DNA of 64,000 bases from Lineus longissimus. Taxonomy: Eukaryota; Nemertea; Pilidiophora; Heteronemertea; Lineidae. A program made the translations under genes and the position numbers. Location: NCBI RefSeq assembly GCF_910592395.1, contig NC_088313.1, positions 14,894,437 to 14,958,436 on the forward strand. Reading direction: 5' to 3'. Positions within the stretch are counted from its first letter, which is position 1; the number at the start of each line of letters is the position of its first letter. Shown piece after piece: positions 13,201 through 27,770 of this stretch. Below the pieces are notes generated by a model. That model was not told the DNA's origin. It saw only the letters and a list, made by a program, of their open reading frames with translations, and searched no databases.

Positions 13201-16200
13201 TGTAGTTCCTCTTCATTTTACATCTAATATAATAGGGAAAGAATAGCACGAATGTAGGAAGGTCTGTCGAACAACTGGCGAGTTTTGTCATGATGAGCGG
13301 GGCGGAGTAGCCGTTGTGTTGCATGAATGAGATAATGCTCCCACATGATGGACGCCTATCAATCAGAACTGGCGGATTATGATTCTTGTCTTTGTCTGGC
13401 GGACATTTTAACCCTACTGGAAGATGGTGGCATATGTTTTCCGCTAGAGCGGGCAGGTGTGTGGGCAAGTTGAACTTGAGCTTGTCCTGGGTGTTTGGAT
13501 GGGTTGATGGGGCCAAATTATTTTCTGGCCGGATCATGAATCAAAATCGGATGTTAGGAGGCGCTACCTTCCCAATGGTTTGTAGTTGATCATGTTGAAC
13601 TTCAGCCTGTCCATGATGTCATGTCATTTAATTCTATGCATCCACACAAAAAGAATCATAAAGTCCTACACAAAAGTGTGATCAAAGGTTTCCATCAAGA
13701 ATTGACCGGCAGCCACTTCAGTATTGGTTTTGACTTCCCCAACCTCTAGCACTAAACCGTTTTGTGGAACAGTTTTACATGGCACTTTGTCAAAACTGGC
13801 ATATGCCTGGAATCGATCTTTTTTGACCATCACCATTTGAAGTACATGTTTACTTCAATCGATCTTCAAATTTTTACAAAAAAATTCCGAGAACCAACAT
13901 CTGGCTTGGATAAACAGAAATATTCTAAATATTGATAAGTTCAACTGGGCCAGTTGTACATGAAAAACCTTGCCTACTATGTCTCCAGAATAAAAAGGTT
14001 AAAGTCGTAAGGAAATTTGCCGCTGTGGTAAATACGGAGGATTCTTGTAATGTCGAAAAAACTGCCTCACGGTGGAACGATTTTTTTAATTTCTGCAGAT
14101 GAGTGTGAAACTGTGATGTGGATGAGTGTTTGAAATAAATATTTGTTTTTATCTGAACCTACTCTGAAGCTGTTCGTGTCATTGAAGGCCTCAGCATCTT
14201 TCATGGTCGCTGATGAAGGAGACAGACCTTAAAATATCATGTTTCAATTATTCAAATTAAAACCCTTAACCTTTTCAATCCTGAACAGGTTACATCTGGG
14301 GCACAATGACATTTGAGGTCTGCAGAAATGTCAGCTCCTCAAATTTGTCAACTGAAGTGGTTTTACCATAGCCCGCAGGAGAGCTTTTCTATAAGATCAT
14401 TCTCTAATGGGTTGCGGTGACCTCTGGCTGTGTGAACTTGTCCCGAAATGTTATTTCTGTTAAAAGAATGCATGTTGAAATGCACCCATTGGTTTCATTT
14501 GATGACCGAAAGTGCTTGCCTTTGTTAAACAAAAAGCATAGGGCAGACTAAGGTCATTGGGCGGCCTGTGCAAGATGACTCCTAGTTTGATCGGTGGCAA
14601 CCTTGATTTTGATTTTGAAATACAAGTGTTATTTTTTTCCTTAACATCTGGATGAAATTCATCATGACACTAATTACTTTCTTATTTCTGTCAATAGGTA
14701 TGTTCCAAGTTTGCAAATAGACTTGTGGGTATAAGGGTGTTTTACTGGTTAAGAAAATGAAAATTGACACTTGAACAATTTATAAAATATGGTATTGATG
14801 TGGCCTAACATGAACCAAAGTAGACCAAAAAGTCTTGTAAAAACATGGAATGTCCTGTTTGTATTAAGTAAAAATCCAATAACCAATAGAGAAATAACAT
14901 GGTGTGTTTATACAAGATTTCCACCATCCACGACATATCATCTCTTTCCCTTGCAGTCAAAATTATGATATCTCGAAATTCTTCACCCGTCCAATGAAAT
15001 GGATTTAGCAGGGACTTAAGATGTACATGCACTCAGGCGCACCGTAAGGTCATGTCCAATGTGACCTGGTATGTGGGCATAACAATGCCGCACTTGATTT
15101 TGGCTTCATTGCCAACTAGTCCAACTAGCCGATGGCCATCCGACAATAGCCCGAAACAATGACGTTTTAACAAAAAATAATGAATGCAAAGAAGATAGTA
15201 TTTTTCTAGCCCCAGTAGGATAAAACGTGTCGAATCTTGACAGTGCTTGGGGTTGCAAACGAGGAAATATCATTTGTACAAATAGACTGCTCTTGGCCAG
15301 TGCTTTCATAATATTCAGGATAACTCGCCTCCAGTGTTGTGCTTTGTTTGGTGGTCTTTTGGTGTTTTTCCTGGCGAGTTTGTGCATTCTTTGCTTAGGT
15401 CTTGTGGAGCAGACGATGGTGGAAAACAAGTGGAATATTCTTATAGAGAAGGTAAAAAATGCTCATATTTCTGTAATGTGCGATAATATTAAGCGTTTCT
15501 CCAAACCTTTTTGGCTTTATCTCATCTGAGGGCAAAAATTGGTTGCATTGGTTATAATCATCAACATTTCAATAGTCAACCTAAACAGTGATGATGCATT
15601 GGAAGATTTATTGCTAACCTCAGATTGACACCAAGAAAGTGATGGAGAAATTTTGAAGAAAGCGTACTGATTTATAAACCCTACAGGATGCCAAAATTTC
15701 ATATTCTTTATGGGAAATAATATTTTGTGAGAAGAGAACACTTTGTCCGATTTGTGCAGACTTTTTGCCTTGTCAAGAACAGTAAGGCTTTGGTTATTCA
15801 GGGAGGTGGTTCTTCTTCTGCAGTTTCTAGCACAGTGTCAGTGAAATGGCTTCTTCCAGTTAAAAAGGGTAGTCTACTTCAGTTGAGTGGAATGTTTATA
15901 TCACCTTGAATTATTCATGTTCGACATGTTGTTTGTAAAGTTAATTAAGACACTTCCTGTGAATAAAATCTTTGTGACGTAGATTTTTGAGTGGTGAGGA
16001 TGTTGCAATTGGTAAGCAACTTCAGTCTCTAATAGGGCTGCATGTCTTCTGATGATAGTTTCAAGTGTGTTTGGGAGCCATGAATTCCATTTCAACGCAA
16101 TCCACTCACACACTTCAACGATCCAGGCCTGGCTTTGCCAGTATTCACTCAAATAGTACATGAAACCTTATCGACCTTAATGAAACATGGTTTCCTGCCA

Positions 16201-19200
16201 AGTTTAATATATTCGTAGATATTAAATTGGTTTTGTTATCATAATCTTTTCATATAATATACTGTTGCACATCTGAAGAAGAAATTTTGGCTGCTAGCTT
16301 TCGTAGAGCTGATATTCTTGTCCGCAAGTACCAGTCTGTGAATGCCAAGTAATATTTCCCAGCAGTATCCCTGATGATAAGAGCTGTTAGTATTACCTCT
16401 GTCCCATTTTCTTTTTGTGACCAGGAACAGAAACATGCAGTGTCTCTGATTGTGAAATTTGAAGGAATGGGGCTGAGCACTTTTGTCTTTATGGTGATAG
16501 TTGTGTGTGACAAAGCACATTTCTCTAACTGCCGGAACTCCATTTATTGCGGGCGGCAATGATAAGCACCAATTAAAACCAGCAGCAGTACACCTCAGAC
16601 ATATGCTGCAATTACAGCAGATTGACTGATTGAAATCTACATGAAACTCGCCTGTGCTTTTCTCACCAATCGATATAATATGTTTATATGATACACGCAT
16701 ACAATGCTGAAGACAGCTGCAAGTGTTGGGTGTTACAAAGAAGTAGACCGCTTGACAATTTAGGAAACAACTCGAGGATTTCAAGTAGTTTCCCAGAAGC
16801 ACTGTGTAATTTCAACCCAGCAGTTGGAGTATAATTCAGAACTGTAAATTTCGCTCTTCTCTCCTGCGGTCTGTAGGGTTCCGGGAGAGTTCTTAAACAC
16901 TGGTGAGACCCTCCTTGACGGAACATCCTTCTTAAAAGTTTATCAAATGAGCAATTGCTGTGGCTGATTTTGAGTGACACTTCTCAAGTGTATTTTATTG
17001 GCCTATGCTGCGGGACTAATTCATAACTAAGAGTTTTTCAAAGCTTGTCTTATCTGGAGAAGGACTATGCTATCCAGGCAACAGATTATAAAGGGTAGGT
17101 CATCTAGCATGTTGTTTATTCGAGTCATAATTTCTGTATCCAAGGTGTCTTTCCAGCTGACCAATGCCATGCAGCAGCATGAGATATTTTTTCTGGTTCC
17201 TTTTAACTTATAGGTAAGATTATCCTCAAGGGACATACCTTGGATAATGGCCCTTAATCTTTCCCAGAGTCATGCTATTTTGGTGTGTTTCTGCATTTTC
17301 CAGTTCCCATTGTTCACATTTGCCGGAATATATTCTACAGTGAAAGTCGAAATTGACGGTTAGTACTTTACAATTTTTTTTAATGATGCTAGAGACGCAA
17401 AAAGTTTCAAAGGGGTTGGAAAGGTTGCAGAGTCAGTTTCTGGAGAACATCTTTATTTTTTAGTTTCGGAAACTTTAAAAGGATGCGTTTGTATATCTTG
17501 TGTTGACGGTGAACTATCTTTGCATCCTCTCAATTAGGTCACTTTGAGTCATTTCATCGGGTGTAGGGGATATCAATTTGCCTTTTAACTGACATGACTG
17601 GCACATTTTTTTCTCAAGTTGAGTAAAAAATATTCATAAGTTTCTTAGAACTTAAGTACCATGCTGTTCAGCAAGCTAATTGTTTTGCTGGTTGTGTGGA
17701 ACTACTTACAATTTGTGCCTCAGATACAATCTCGCAACAGTATAAATTTTCGCCTCTTAAAATTGTGCACTTTTTCCACTTCGCTAGAAGTGAGGACTCC
17801 AACTGGTAAAGCAGCGTGTGATTCCGAGCGAAGTCGCAACCCGGTGAGCAGCGCTGACAGTACTGCTGTTCCTCCATGTTATCCCGGCCTGTTCCCCCCA
17901 GGACGTTTATTGGCTTGCCGCTCTCATAATTGTACTTTCTACATTCCTGGCTGCAAAGTCAACGCAGCGGGCTGTCTGTTCCCTGGCTTTTTTGATGAGT
18001 CTGACAGTTATTTTTAGACATTTTGAAAAATAATGAATTGTTCTTTCCCCACTCACCTGGTTGAGCTTAGGTCATCACATTTTGTCCCACGGCAGATTTG
18101 CACTTCAGAAATTGTGGCACGTTTCAACCTTGTACCTGCAACTGCTTGGAGCATCCCACCTCGAATGAGTCCCATTTTTATGCAGTATCCCATGAAGATA
18201 CACTTGTCATGAGGAAAGAAAGGCAACACAGGGGTGACATTTATAAAATGTTGCTGGCTAAACCATGCAAACTCGGGAAACCGTTCTACCAATGGTCGAA
18301 TTCGGTCATAATGAACGAAGGCTTCAGCAAAATTTGTTTCAGTGCATTTTGCATATATATGGTAATTGTTTTACCAATTAATCATGTCTGATATAATTTC
18401 TTGAAATGCACAGTCGATGATTTTGAGTAAAATCAGTTGTCTACAAATGATTAAAAAATTGCTTGGTAAAATTCATCACAAAGTTTGCGATCTCTCTTTG
18501 TCTATCCTCTTTACGTCGATGATGTACAAAATATGTCATGCAGTAATAAGTTTTGAAATTAGAGGCTTTCAATACAAGTCCAGCCATGTACCTTGCAAAA
18601 AAGCCGTGTTTGATGGTCTTTAAGTTTGTTTGATGTCTCAACAGATGTAAAAAAATTGCCACCTTGAGTTAGACAAAATCACCCATACATCAATTTACAG
18701 AACCCTGTGTTATTCTTACAGCTTATTGCATCCAAAATGGGTGAAGTGAAATTGAGTTTTGATGGTGGATGAGGTCTCATATTTCAATTTCTTGACTTCG
18801 GCAAATACATCCTTTGCTCATGATGCCTGAAGTTCAATTTTTCTTTGTCGGGATTTTCTAAACATTGTTTGTTGGACTTTGAAGTTGAACATTTCTTTAG
18901 CTTAACTTCCGTTTGACAAATATTTAATGGGAATTCATGCTACTGTTTGGGTGTGCGTTTTTTGGTGGGAGGCTCTTCAGTATTTGATGTCATCGGCTGG
19001 TTTTGAAAGACTTTAAAAAATTGTATTTACCCTTTTACGTCAATGATCCATTTTAAAAATAAATATTTGAGTTCGTGTGCTCTGTCGTATATATTTCTAA
19101 AAGAGGCCAAAACTTTTTGCACAAATGGTGCGATTTGACATTGGTGTTATATCCTTGAGATTTTTGTGATGAAGATAAGTTGCTTATGTCCGGTGATATG

Positions 19201-19770
19201 AACTACCCAGTTAGCTCCATGGTCTTTTGATTTGCCAAATTTCCACATCTCCTAGGAGGGCCAGAGAGGTATCAGCTGAGCAGCTAAATCAAGATTGGCC
19301 CCATAAGGTGATATTTCATCCTAAATGTATGTGTATAGGTTGTAGCCGATTCAGGAAAAAGTTCGGGCAAGTCTGCAGCAAATGTTGTTGGCTATGAAAA
19401 TGTCTTTCTTACTGGTTTATACTCAGTGAGTTTCAGTCTTTAAAAAAGGTTTGCTAATGATAAGAAGTTCACACGTTCGATCAGTTTCAACTATGGTAAA
19501 TGATCCTTTTCCATCCTAATATCTATTTATCGAATTGGGCCTACAAATTAGACGGATTCTTACCAGAAATCATCATTCCAGCAGCTTGATGTGCCTAAGG
19601 CATTGTAGAATGGGTAAGCGGTTCCAGTCTGTGATGAATACCATTACCCCCTGGCTGCTTGCAGTTGTAGGTGAAGCTTCAGGAAGGCTAATTACCCATA
19701 CCTGCTAGCTCTCTAGCCATCCGCTAAGAAATGAAGCTGGAAGATTTGGTATAGGCCAGGTGGGCCGTGA
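10246..19770. other. Non-coding with two unexplained ORFs
   Basis: No recognisable gene. Two open frames stand out slightly: a 187-codon Cys-rich minus-strand frame at 16239-16802 (GTG at its left edge, first ATG about 34 codons in) and a 118-codon plus-strand frame at 17661-18017 that starts with a hydrophobic leader. Neither has a motif I can name; both are treated as findings. A weak duplicated motif (CAGAAT.. with GTATGAATGAA) occurs near 11850 and 12450. Confidence 0.45.
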
Positions 19771-20087
19771 GAGGAATACTCTGTTGGAGACGATATATTG
19801 TTCTTCGAAGCTGTGAAGCTGTATATGTGATTCAAACTTTCCTTGTGCTTTCTCGCCTTTGGGTGATATTTTCTGAGGATTCTGGTGCTTGCTCCCCAAG
19901 AGAGACTGGAAAGACAGCAGAAGGAATACCCTACAGGAGACAGGATATTGTTCTTCAAAGCCAAGAGCTGTATATTTGAAGTGAGTGATTTGAACTTTCC
20001 TTATGCTATTTGAGTGATATTTTTGGAGGATTCAAGTGCTGCTTGGCCCCAAAAGAGCATAAAAAGTCATCTGAAGGGATACACTGG
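19771..20087. repeat. Local tandem duplication, period about 150 bp
   Basis: The run GGAATAC-C-AGGAGAC--ATATTGTTCTTC-AAGC occurs at 19772 and again, diverged, at 19922. Each is followed by the same order of motifs (GAGCTGTATAT, AACTTTCCTT, TGATATTTT-GAGGATTC, TGCT), and a partial third copy starts near 20074 (GGGATACACTGG). Two full copies plus a fragment, without coding potential. Confidence 0.7.
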
Positions 20088-23000
20088 ATTCAGTTTAAGG
20101 GCATGTGCAGATTCATGCAGCATCCTACAAAAATTGGTGGTCACGAAATGAACAAGGCTTTGTACGGTTGGTATTCTAGCAGGTGCTAGCTGTATGTTTG
20201 CGACCGCGGAGCTGATTTTCAGGCCCTGAGCTTGATGGTAAACAGCTAACTATTAGCATTGGTGTACTACTATTAAACATCACTGTAGTTTTAAGTCGAT
20301 CATTTGGAAACCTTGCGGATATGTACATCCTACAGGTAAGCGCATCTTTGCGATTTCAATTATCACTTCAGCAAGCATCACTGGCATTCCGGGTGAAGAT
20401 ATCTGCCGATTCTTCTCTCAAGCTCTTGCTGGGTCCACACAAGACTGTTCCAACGCTGACAGGTGTGTGGCCGTTGGATGTGTATACTTGTGTACAATTG
20501 GCCGCCAAGTTGTTAGAACCCTAATTAGTTAAACTCGCAGTGATAGGTCGATTAGGGAGCATGTTTTGGCAATGATACAGCGAGTTGAGCCAAAAATGAA
20601 GGCCATACGGTGCAAACATCTGAGTTCACAGCACCCTGACGGTGATCTTGCTATCCTCGATATTCGGCTCGTCAATTTACAGACACGATCAGCCTGCTGA
20701 TGAGCTACTGTAACTTTCACAGACTGCAGGGAAGCATAACCCTTTCTCCATCAAATTCTTTAACCTAGAACTTATCTTTTTTCAATCTTGTCCGTTCCCA
20801 ACTTCTGACACACAGTCAGAAAGAACCATTTGGGTATTCATTCACTGATTCAGTGGTCACGAACACCAGTAAATACCTTTTTTAATAGTAGGGTGCTGCC
20901 AACATCCATCAGAAGGGCTCATGCACGCAGGATATATGATAAATGCAATTGAGTTCTGATGTAGCTAAAAACGTCTGTTCATCCCTGGTAACCTTGGTAT
21001 ATTTCTGAAGACATTTTCAATCCAAACCTTTCAGGTTGATAGCAGCAGTTTATTCATCTCTCTTTACATTCGCACATCAGTGTATTGGCTTAGAGTCTAG
21101 CTGTCTTCCAGTCCTGATCTGACATTCTGTCAAAAAAACTCCCCATTTTTATAAGCGTTTCTCAATCTTAAGGATGTTTGGGATAAAGGCAAGTTAAATA
21201 TGCCTTTTATAAACTGCTGTAGATATATGTATTAAGGAGAAAAATTAAGCCAATTTTATGGAACACCCAGTAGAAGTGGAAGTTATTTCGTTCCGTGACA
21301 GCATTTAGAACCTTGTCCCAAAGTGACTGAGCGTTGGAAGTTACTGTAGGAATGAAAAGATTGTCACGACTGCTCAGAAAGGGCATTAATGAAGTATCTG
21401 ATTTCAATGGTTTTTCGAATTAATTTATACGGCTTGTTTAAGTGACGGAAGTTTCCCAACCGTCATTTCTGATTTTTAATATTCACCTGAAGCCTGCCAT
21501 TGTTTGTTGCCTGTTATTCGGCGGTGATTGACATTGCTGTCCGTGATGTGTGGTAGGATATTCCACACCACTGCTCAGGTCGTTGCTCTTATTAGACTAA
21601 GTAAGTCATGATGAGGGCTCTATGGCAACAAGAATGGTGTTAGTGAAGTCAGAATAAAGTCGGCAGGACTGCAGACTGAAGTATTTGTGGATGGCGTGAC
21701 TCAAATGTATGAAGTTCTTTATCCACTTTAGCATGAAATTTCTGGAAGTCGTCACTGATGTAGATAGAAACTTGTGTCGATTTTGCAAATGAAATGTACA
21801 GTGTTCTTGGTCCTCTTTAACTTTAAGCGTGAAAAGTATTAAATTCATTGGTAATGTATGTTGATGTTCATGTAAGCTTACATGTCAAATCGGATTATTT
21901 GACAGAAAAATATGTGTTTGTAAGTCATCTTTGTATGTATTATGATACACCCTGTAGAGGTAATGAAAAATATTCATAAAAAGGCCAACATTATGTGATT
22001 TACTTTGTTGCTGAAGGTTATGCGTGGGGGTGCTTTTCTTTGAAGCGTAGCTTCCATAATTATGTTCCCTTTCCAACCTCGTTCTTGTTTCTGCTTTCTT
22101 TGTATCGAGATGTCATCTATGTAAACAACTTCAGTGGATGTGAATTGGGATTAGTGTAGTATGTTCTTCTTATCTTGTATTCTTTTGACCTTGGCCTTCA
22201 ACTAAATGTTGTTGATGATTGAAAGTCAATGTCATCTGCAAGGTTTCTGCCAGGATCCGTTTTGAGGGGGGAGGAATGGCAAACAAATTATTCTTTGTTT
22301 TCAGTTTAGGCGGATGCATTTTCCAGCTGGTTTTTATCGCAAATGTCACAAGAATTCAAATTTCTCGATACACAAATATGCAAATAACATCTGGTTAACA
22401 CAGGAAGGTAACTTTGACCTGAAAACTAGTGCAGGCACTTAAAGTTGCGATTCTAAATCATTTTTATAGAATATGGAAATAAAATCCAGAATAAGTTCAG
22501 AAGTTTTGTTCATTGTGTTTTATGAAACTTTGTGGTGGGTTGTATAATGCTGGCAACCAGAGCAGGTCACTTTGAAAGCCGTGAACAAATCTGCTGATTT
22601 ATAACCGGATCTGCTTTATTTATGATATTGGTTGGTGGCTTGATGGGTCTTCCTGGTCATAATGATCGTGGTCTGTATTTGGAGTCGAAGGCAACTGACC
22701 ACGTAATTTAGCCTTATTGGATTTCATGAGGACATTTTCTGTGGCAAGTCTTGTCAAAATATTGTGGTATTTTCTGTTTTGGTGCTTATACCCTCAACTT
22801 TTATGGGAAAACAGGAAGGATTGATTTGAAAACCCCCTATATTCAGAAATTGGAACTAGGCTCATCCTCTTTTGACCATGCATTTCCACATCCTTTTCTC
22901 ACCAATTCTTGATAACTCCACAGGACCATACACATTTCTGAATCAGAACAGAGGACTTTTAAAATTTAACATATCATCATCGACTTGATATCTGCTTAAC

Positions 23001-26000
23001 AATTGGTGAAGGGTCAAAAAGGGTGTGAAATCAAATACATCTCCTAAAAATGATTGCAGCAAACATCATGGTGACTGCAGTTCCACTGGCATATTTTCTT
23101 AGTAGGTCGGACAAGGGTTCTCGTGTCGCTGATGTAGTACCCTACTCCTGGATTCACTTTCCCAGGAAACTAAGTCAATGCCACTCAATGTCGGCATGGT
23201 GGCTCGAAGCATTAACGATCGGGAAACGGGATAGTGGCTGTAATGGAAAGTGCAGATAGGAAATGTGTTTCATTTTCACTGTCTAGTCAAGCTTGCCAAC
23301 ATGATATACGTCGAGAACTGATGGTATTGTTGTTTAAGTAGTTTGCTAAACACTGTTGATTGCACTTTTAAAATTACGGTATAAAGCTAGTTGATTTGGT
23401 TTGGAGTTGGTCTGAGGGGCCTGTTATACAAGTTTAAGAAAGTACAGTATCATTATTAGAATATGCGCATGTTGCAGGTACGATGGATGAAGCCATCAGG
23501 CCTTTCAATTACATGCACACCTTGAAACATTTTTGCCTATTTTGGGGACATTTTTCTATTCTAATATATCTCCACCAGAAAATGATATAGTTTGGGGTTC
23601 CGCCATCAATTAATGTGAGCAAGGAGCATTTTGAGGTGCAGAAAATGCTTCGAGGGGATAAATTGTCCCAGTAAACTCCTTTTTTTGCTAATTTGTTTCC
23701 ATCACTTGTTATAAACATTGCCCAGAAGTCACTTTCAGATCAAAAGGGGGTTAATTGCAGATGGTCTGTAATTCATATACCACACACTTCTCTAATTGTC
23801 CAATCTGTTGCCTTGGAGTTGCCTCCATTATCGTTTCCATGGCGACAAGACATGCCTTATTTGGCAAATTTCTCCTCAAATCTCCATCTACTGTCATCAA
23901 GGTGATGACTTGTCTCATTCCTTGTCTGCCTGGTAATCACAGTGAGAGACATAAACACGTCTTATGTCCCACTCCCGCTGTAAGATGCTATATATTCAGT
24001 GGCCACATCAATATTTGGTGAGTAATCACGAAAAATGGTTTGGGGTAAGGAGTAAGCGGTTGATTGATGTTATGGTTTGTGTGAATTTGTCAAATAAAAG
24101 ATATTTTTGCAAGTTTCATTTTTAGCAAGTCAATATTATTCACATAGTGTGTGAAAATGAAACACTCTCGAAAGTTGGCCATTTACAATACCATAAGGTT
24201 TTGCTTCTGGATAAGTCTATATTCACAATGGAGCTTTATTTCATGTGTACTATGCATTTCAACTATCTTCTTTTTCAAGTAGATGAATTATTTCATTGCT
24301 AAGGCTAAGCTGCTTGTTACTGGGACTGACTTGAAATTTCAATCATTTTGATAGAATGTTGACCATGGTATCACCTTGTTCATTTCAGGTTGTCCAGCTG
24401 CTGGATTGGATGTAGACCAAACTAGGTCTGCACATTAAGGTACGCACCAACATATAGTCAGGTTTGATGAAAATCGACAAGTTATATGACGTAAAGGACC
24501 AGCCAACCCTGCCTTGTTTGGTGGCTTCAAATAATCTCTGCATGGCCCCCCTTGGATCTGGCTTAGGAAATTGATACCGAACTGAAGATATTGGTTGTCT
24601 CACCACACACCACAAGAGTCGAGTTAGCAAGCAAGACAAAGCCTAATAATGCATCAGTTCTATTCTACACCCATCAAAGTTGTTGTATTATGGGCATAAT
24701 TCGCAGAGAATCTGCTTTTGTCAAATTTTATGCCAACCCAAGAGGTTATGTTTTTTTCTCCAAAAGTTCTGTTGTCATTGTCAAAAAGGGCCTTTACACT
24801 ATCCAACAAAAAAGAATGAAACATTGTAAACAAGGTGAGCTCCTGAGCACCTTGGCTAGCAAATGAGTCAAATTGGGAAGACGTTGACTCATTTCTGCAC
24901 TATCTTGGTCATCCTTTGCTTCAGGGCCTTTCACGTGGCCCCCTATCAATCTTATTTAAGGATAGTGATGTGTTCGAGGGGTCGAGCATACAACCGTCCC
25001 TGGTATTTGAGGATGACCTTGGCATTGTGTTTGAATGTGAGAAAACATTCCAGAGTACCTTTGCTGCCACCTAGGAGTCGACTGTTAAACCAGTTAATCT
25101 GCCTTGAAATTTGCTGGTTTATTAAAAAATTGTGACAAAGTCATTCACTTGAAGTTTTGGTATAATTATTAGAGAAAAAAGGATTGGTTTATTATGACAA
25201 GAAAAATATTATTGTCACCGAGCAATAACGCCAACAGATTATGCTTCCTATAGTTACAGCATAACAAATGATAAAGTGTGAGCACTACACATTATGGAAA
25301 AAATCTGTGGCTGTTTTTTTTTATTGGCAATTGTTCTTTTGATTGCCTGTCAATATTCCGATATACATAACTAACAAGGCTATTCAACTGATAATTTATG
25401 ATGAAATAATGAATAATTAAAGTGCTGTGTCTGGTGTTGGTGAGTCAACATTTCGAGGTTCGTCGAACTTTTGAAAAAAGAGGTATGAAATAATTAGGCC
25501 ATGATGCAGTTTCACTATTTCAGCTATTGCTCTGCAGTTTAGATAATTTTCAGAATGTCGGGGTATATTTTGAACAGGCTTCAGACTCGGGATTATCATC
25601 CTGCTGTTCACCAAGTCCAGAAATCCCACTTTTTAGCAGCAATTTCAGACATTGTGTTTTCAGAGTTGCTTTGTTTCAGGAGATAAGGGAATTATGCGAT
25701 GCTTTGCTCGGCGCAAACAAGTGATTTTTGTCACTGTGGCTTTGTCGCAGTGACTAAAATCGGTTGTTCACATGATGCTTTCATGATCTATATTTCTGAG
25801 CACTTCTGTTGAACAACGTTTTGTTTACAAAATACAAGTTTTTCGATAAAACTTGGTAAAAAGATGATAAAACACGTCCACTCTAATCAGGTAGGCCAGA
25901 GTGGTACATCCTGCTCTGTTATGTCCAAAACACCTTTTTAACCTGTGATAGATGGTGTCACAGATTGACAGTTTGTCAGCCAAAATATATCTAAATCACT

Positions 26001-27600
26001 TACATGTATTGATAACCTGACTGCATGGTCTGTCATAGAAGTTTGTTCCAGGTCAAGTTGGGTCAAATTGGTTGTGTATTTTGTATACAGTGCACAGTAC
26101 ATTTGTATATGCAATCATGATCATTTGGAGTAGAATGGATGCCACTTAAAACTTGATATTCGGCCCTATTGACAATCAAAACACTTCAGTTTGATTTGCT
26201 TACTACAGCAACAATCATTTGACATCTTAAACTTTGTATGTAGGTGAGAAAAAATATTCGAATGGCAAGAATCTCACTTTAACACTCCAAGGACTGACTT
26301 AGGTTTAGATCATTTAAGCCAGTACGTCTACGATAATTCAAAAAAAGTTTTGTGTATACTCAAAGGTAAAATAAAGGCGAATGACACACCAAGAGCATAA
26401 CGAACATTGGTGTAAAATGTGTAGGTTTTGCATATATTTGCACACGTTGGCTGTTGGCAGCTCTTTAGAAGTGATATGTTTGTTCTTCATGTCACACATG
26501 ACAGGTGAAAAGTGACGGGTTACATGTGACATTCAATAGTTACAAGCTTATCGGTCTAATCAACTATTATGAAAAGTTCGAAAACGTGAACTCATGCAAA
26601 GGAAAAGATTTGTTGATACCCTCTCCCCCCACCCCCGAAAAAGCAAACCTGGCAGGTTCCGCAATGCGACCAAAAACTGATTTTGATTTCAAAGAACCCT
26701 CCTTCACACTCTCATGCTACTATCACTTGACCTAGTTCTGGCTATAAATCAATCCACTATTGATAAAATTCATGCATATGGTTTAATGAACGGCAACTCG
26801 AAGGACGTCGGAGCGATATATCCAGCAGCTCAATATGACTCGTGTCTCGGACTACCGTGAGTAAGACGTATGCCATACATACACCACTCATTTCAGCTGG
26901 GTTGTTGTGCTTGTGTGGGCCGCAGTAACTTTGGCTCGCCTGCTGACTTTGTATTCATGGACGTGTGTTCATCCTAGCTGTAAACAAGGATATTCATCTG
27001 TGTGGTAAGATCATACGTTTTATTGTTGTTGCTTTTGTTATGTTTGATGGGTGATAGCTGCTGTGCTGTGGGCTACCAACACATGATGATAACCTACCTC
27101 AATTCGCCTACCCTCTCTGTTCCCTCTACCTTGGTAGATGTAGCCAATGATATTTTTATTGACTTTATAAAGCTAAGAGCCGAACTACGGTATTCCATTT
27201 GTGAGGTCATTCGTGATCAGGTCATCATGATCAGTGGAATCTCTCTCTTTCGACACCTCTGTCAAAGACATTGACTTTTGCCTAAAGTGGTCATGTCTAT
27301 TCAGTTTAACCTCTGTAATCTGTACACCTCTCTATAAAAGACAAAATTGTTCAGTCTCAAGGGTTCCTTATAGAGAGGTGCTACTGTATTGTCACTTTGT
27401 CTGTCTATGCAATCGCAGTTGTTACTATCATATTGAAATTTCTTTGGATGGTATTGAACCATGTGGAGATGGACCACAGGTTCAACTCTTACCAGTCAAG
27501 TATAAAATTGTCTAGAAAGTAAATACAACGAGCATTGTTTGCAGGGCCCAGGTATGAAGGCTAAAATTGCCAAGATAAGATGAGTCGCCTAGTGCATAAT
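20088..27600. other. Non-coding, nothing recognised
   Basis: Only short random-looking open frames; no repeat boundary, RNA gene or exon I can support. The stretch ACCTCAATTCGCCTACCCT near 27097 recurs near 34650, hinting at unrecognised dispersed repeats. Confidence 0.5.
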
Positions 27601-27602
27601 CG

Positions 27603-27770
27603 AGGCTTGAAGTGGCCTAGAACAAGACAAGTTTTGCAAGTGGCCTGGTTCAGAGAGGCAGAAGGCAGCCTTGCATGTAAAAACCAAGGTTTGAAGTGGC
27701 CCAGAACAAGACAAGTTTTGCAAGTGGCCTGGTTCAGAGAGAGGCTGAAGGCAGCCTTGTATATCACTAA
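27603..27770. repeat. Two-copy tandem repeat, period 84 bp
   Basis: TTGAAGTGGCC-AGAACAAGACAAGTTTTGCAAGTGGCCTGGTTCAGAGAG followed by GCAGCCTTG occurs at about 27607 and 27691, nearly identical. Both strands are open through the duplicated block simply because the copies are in step; no domain is recognisable. The high identity suggests a fairly recent local duplication. Confidence 0.85.
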
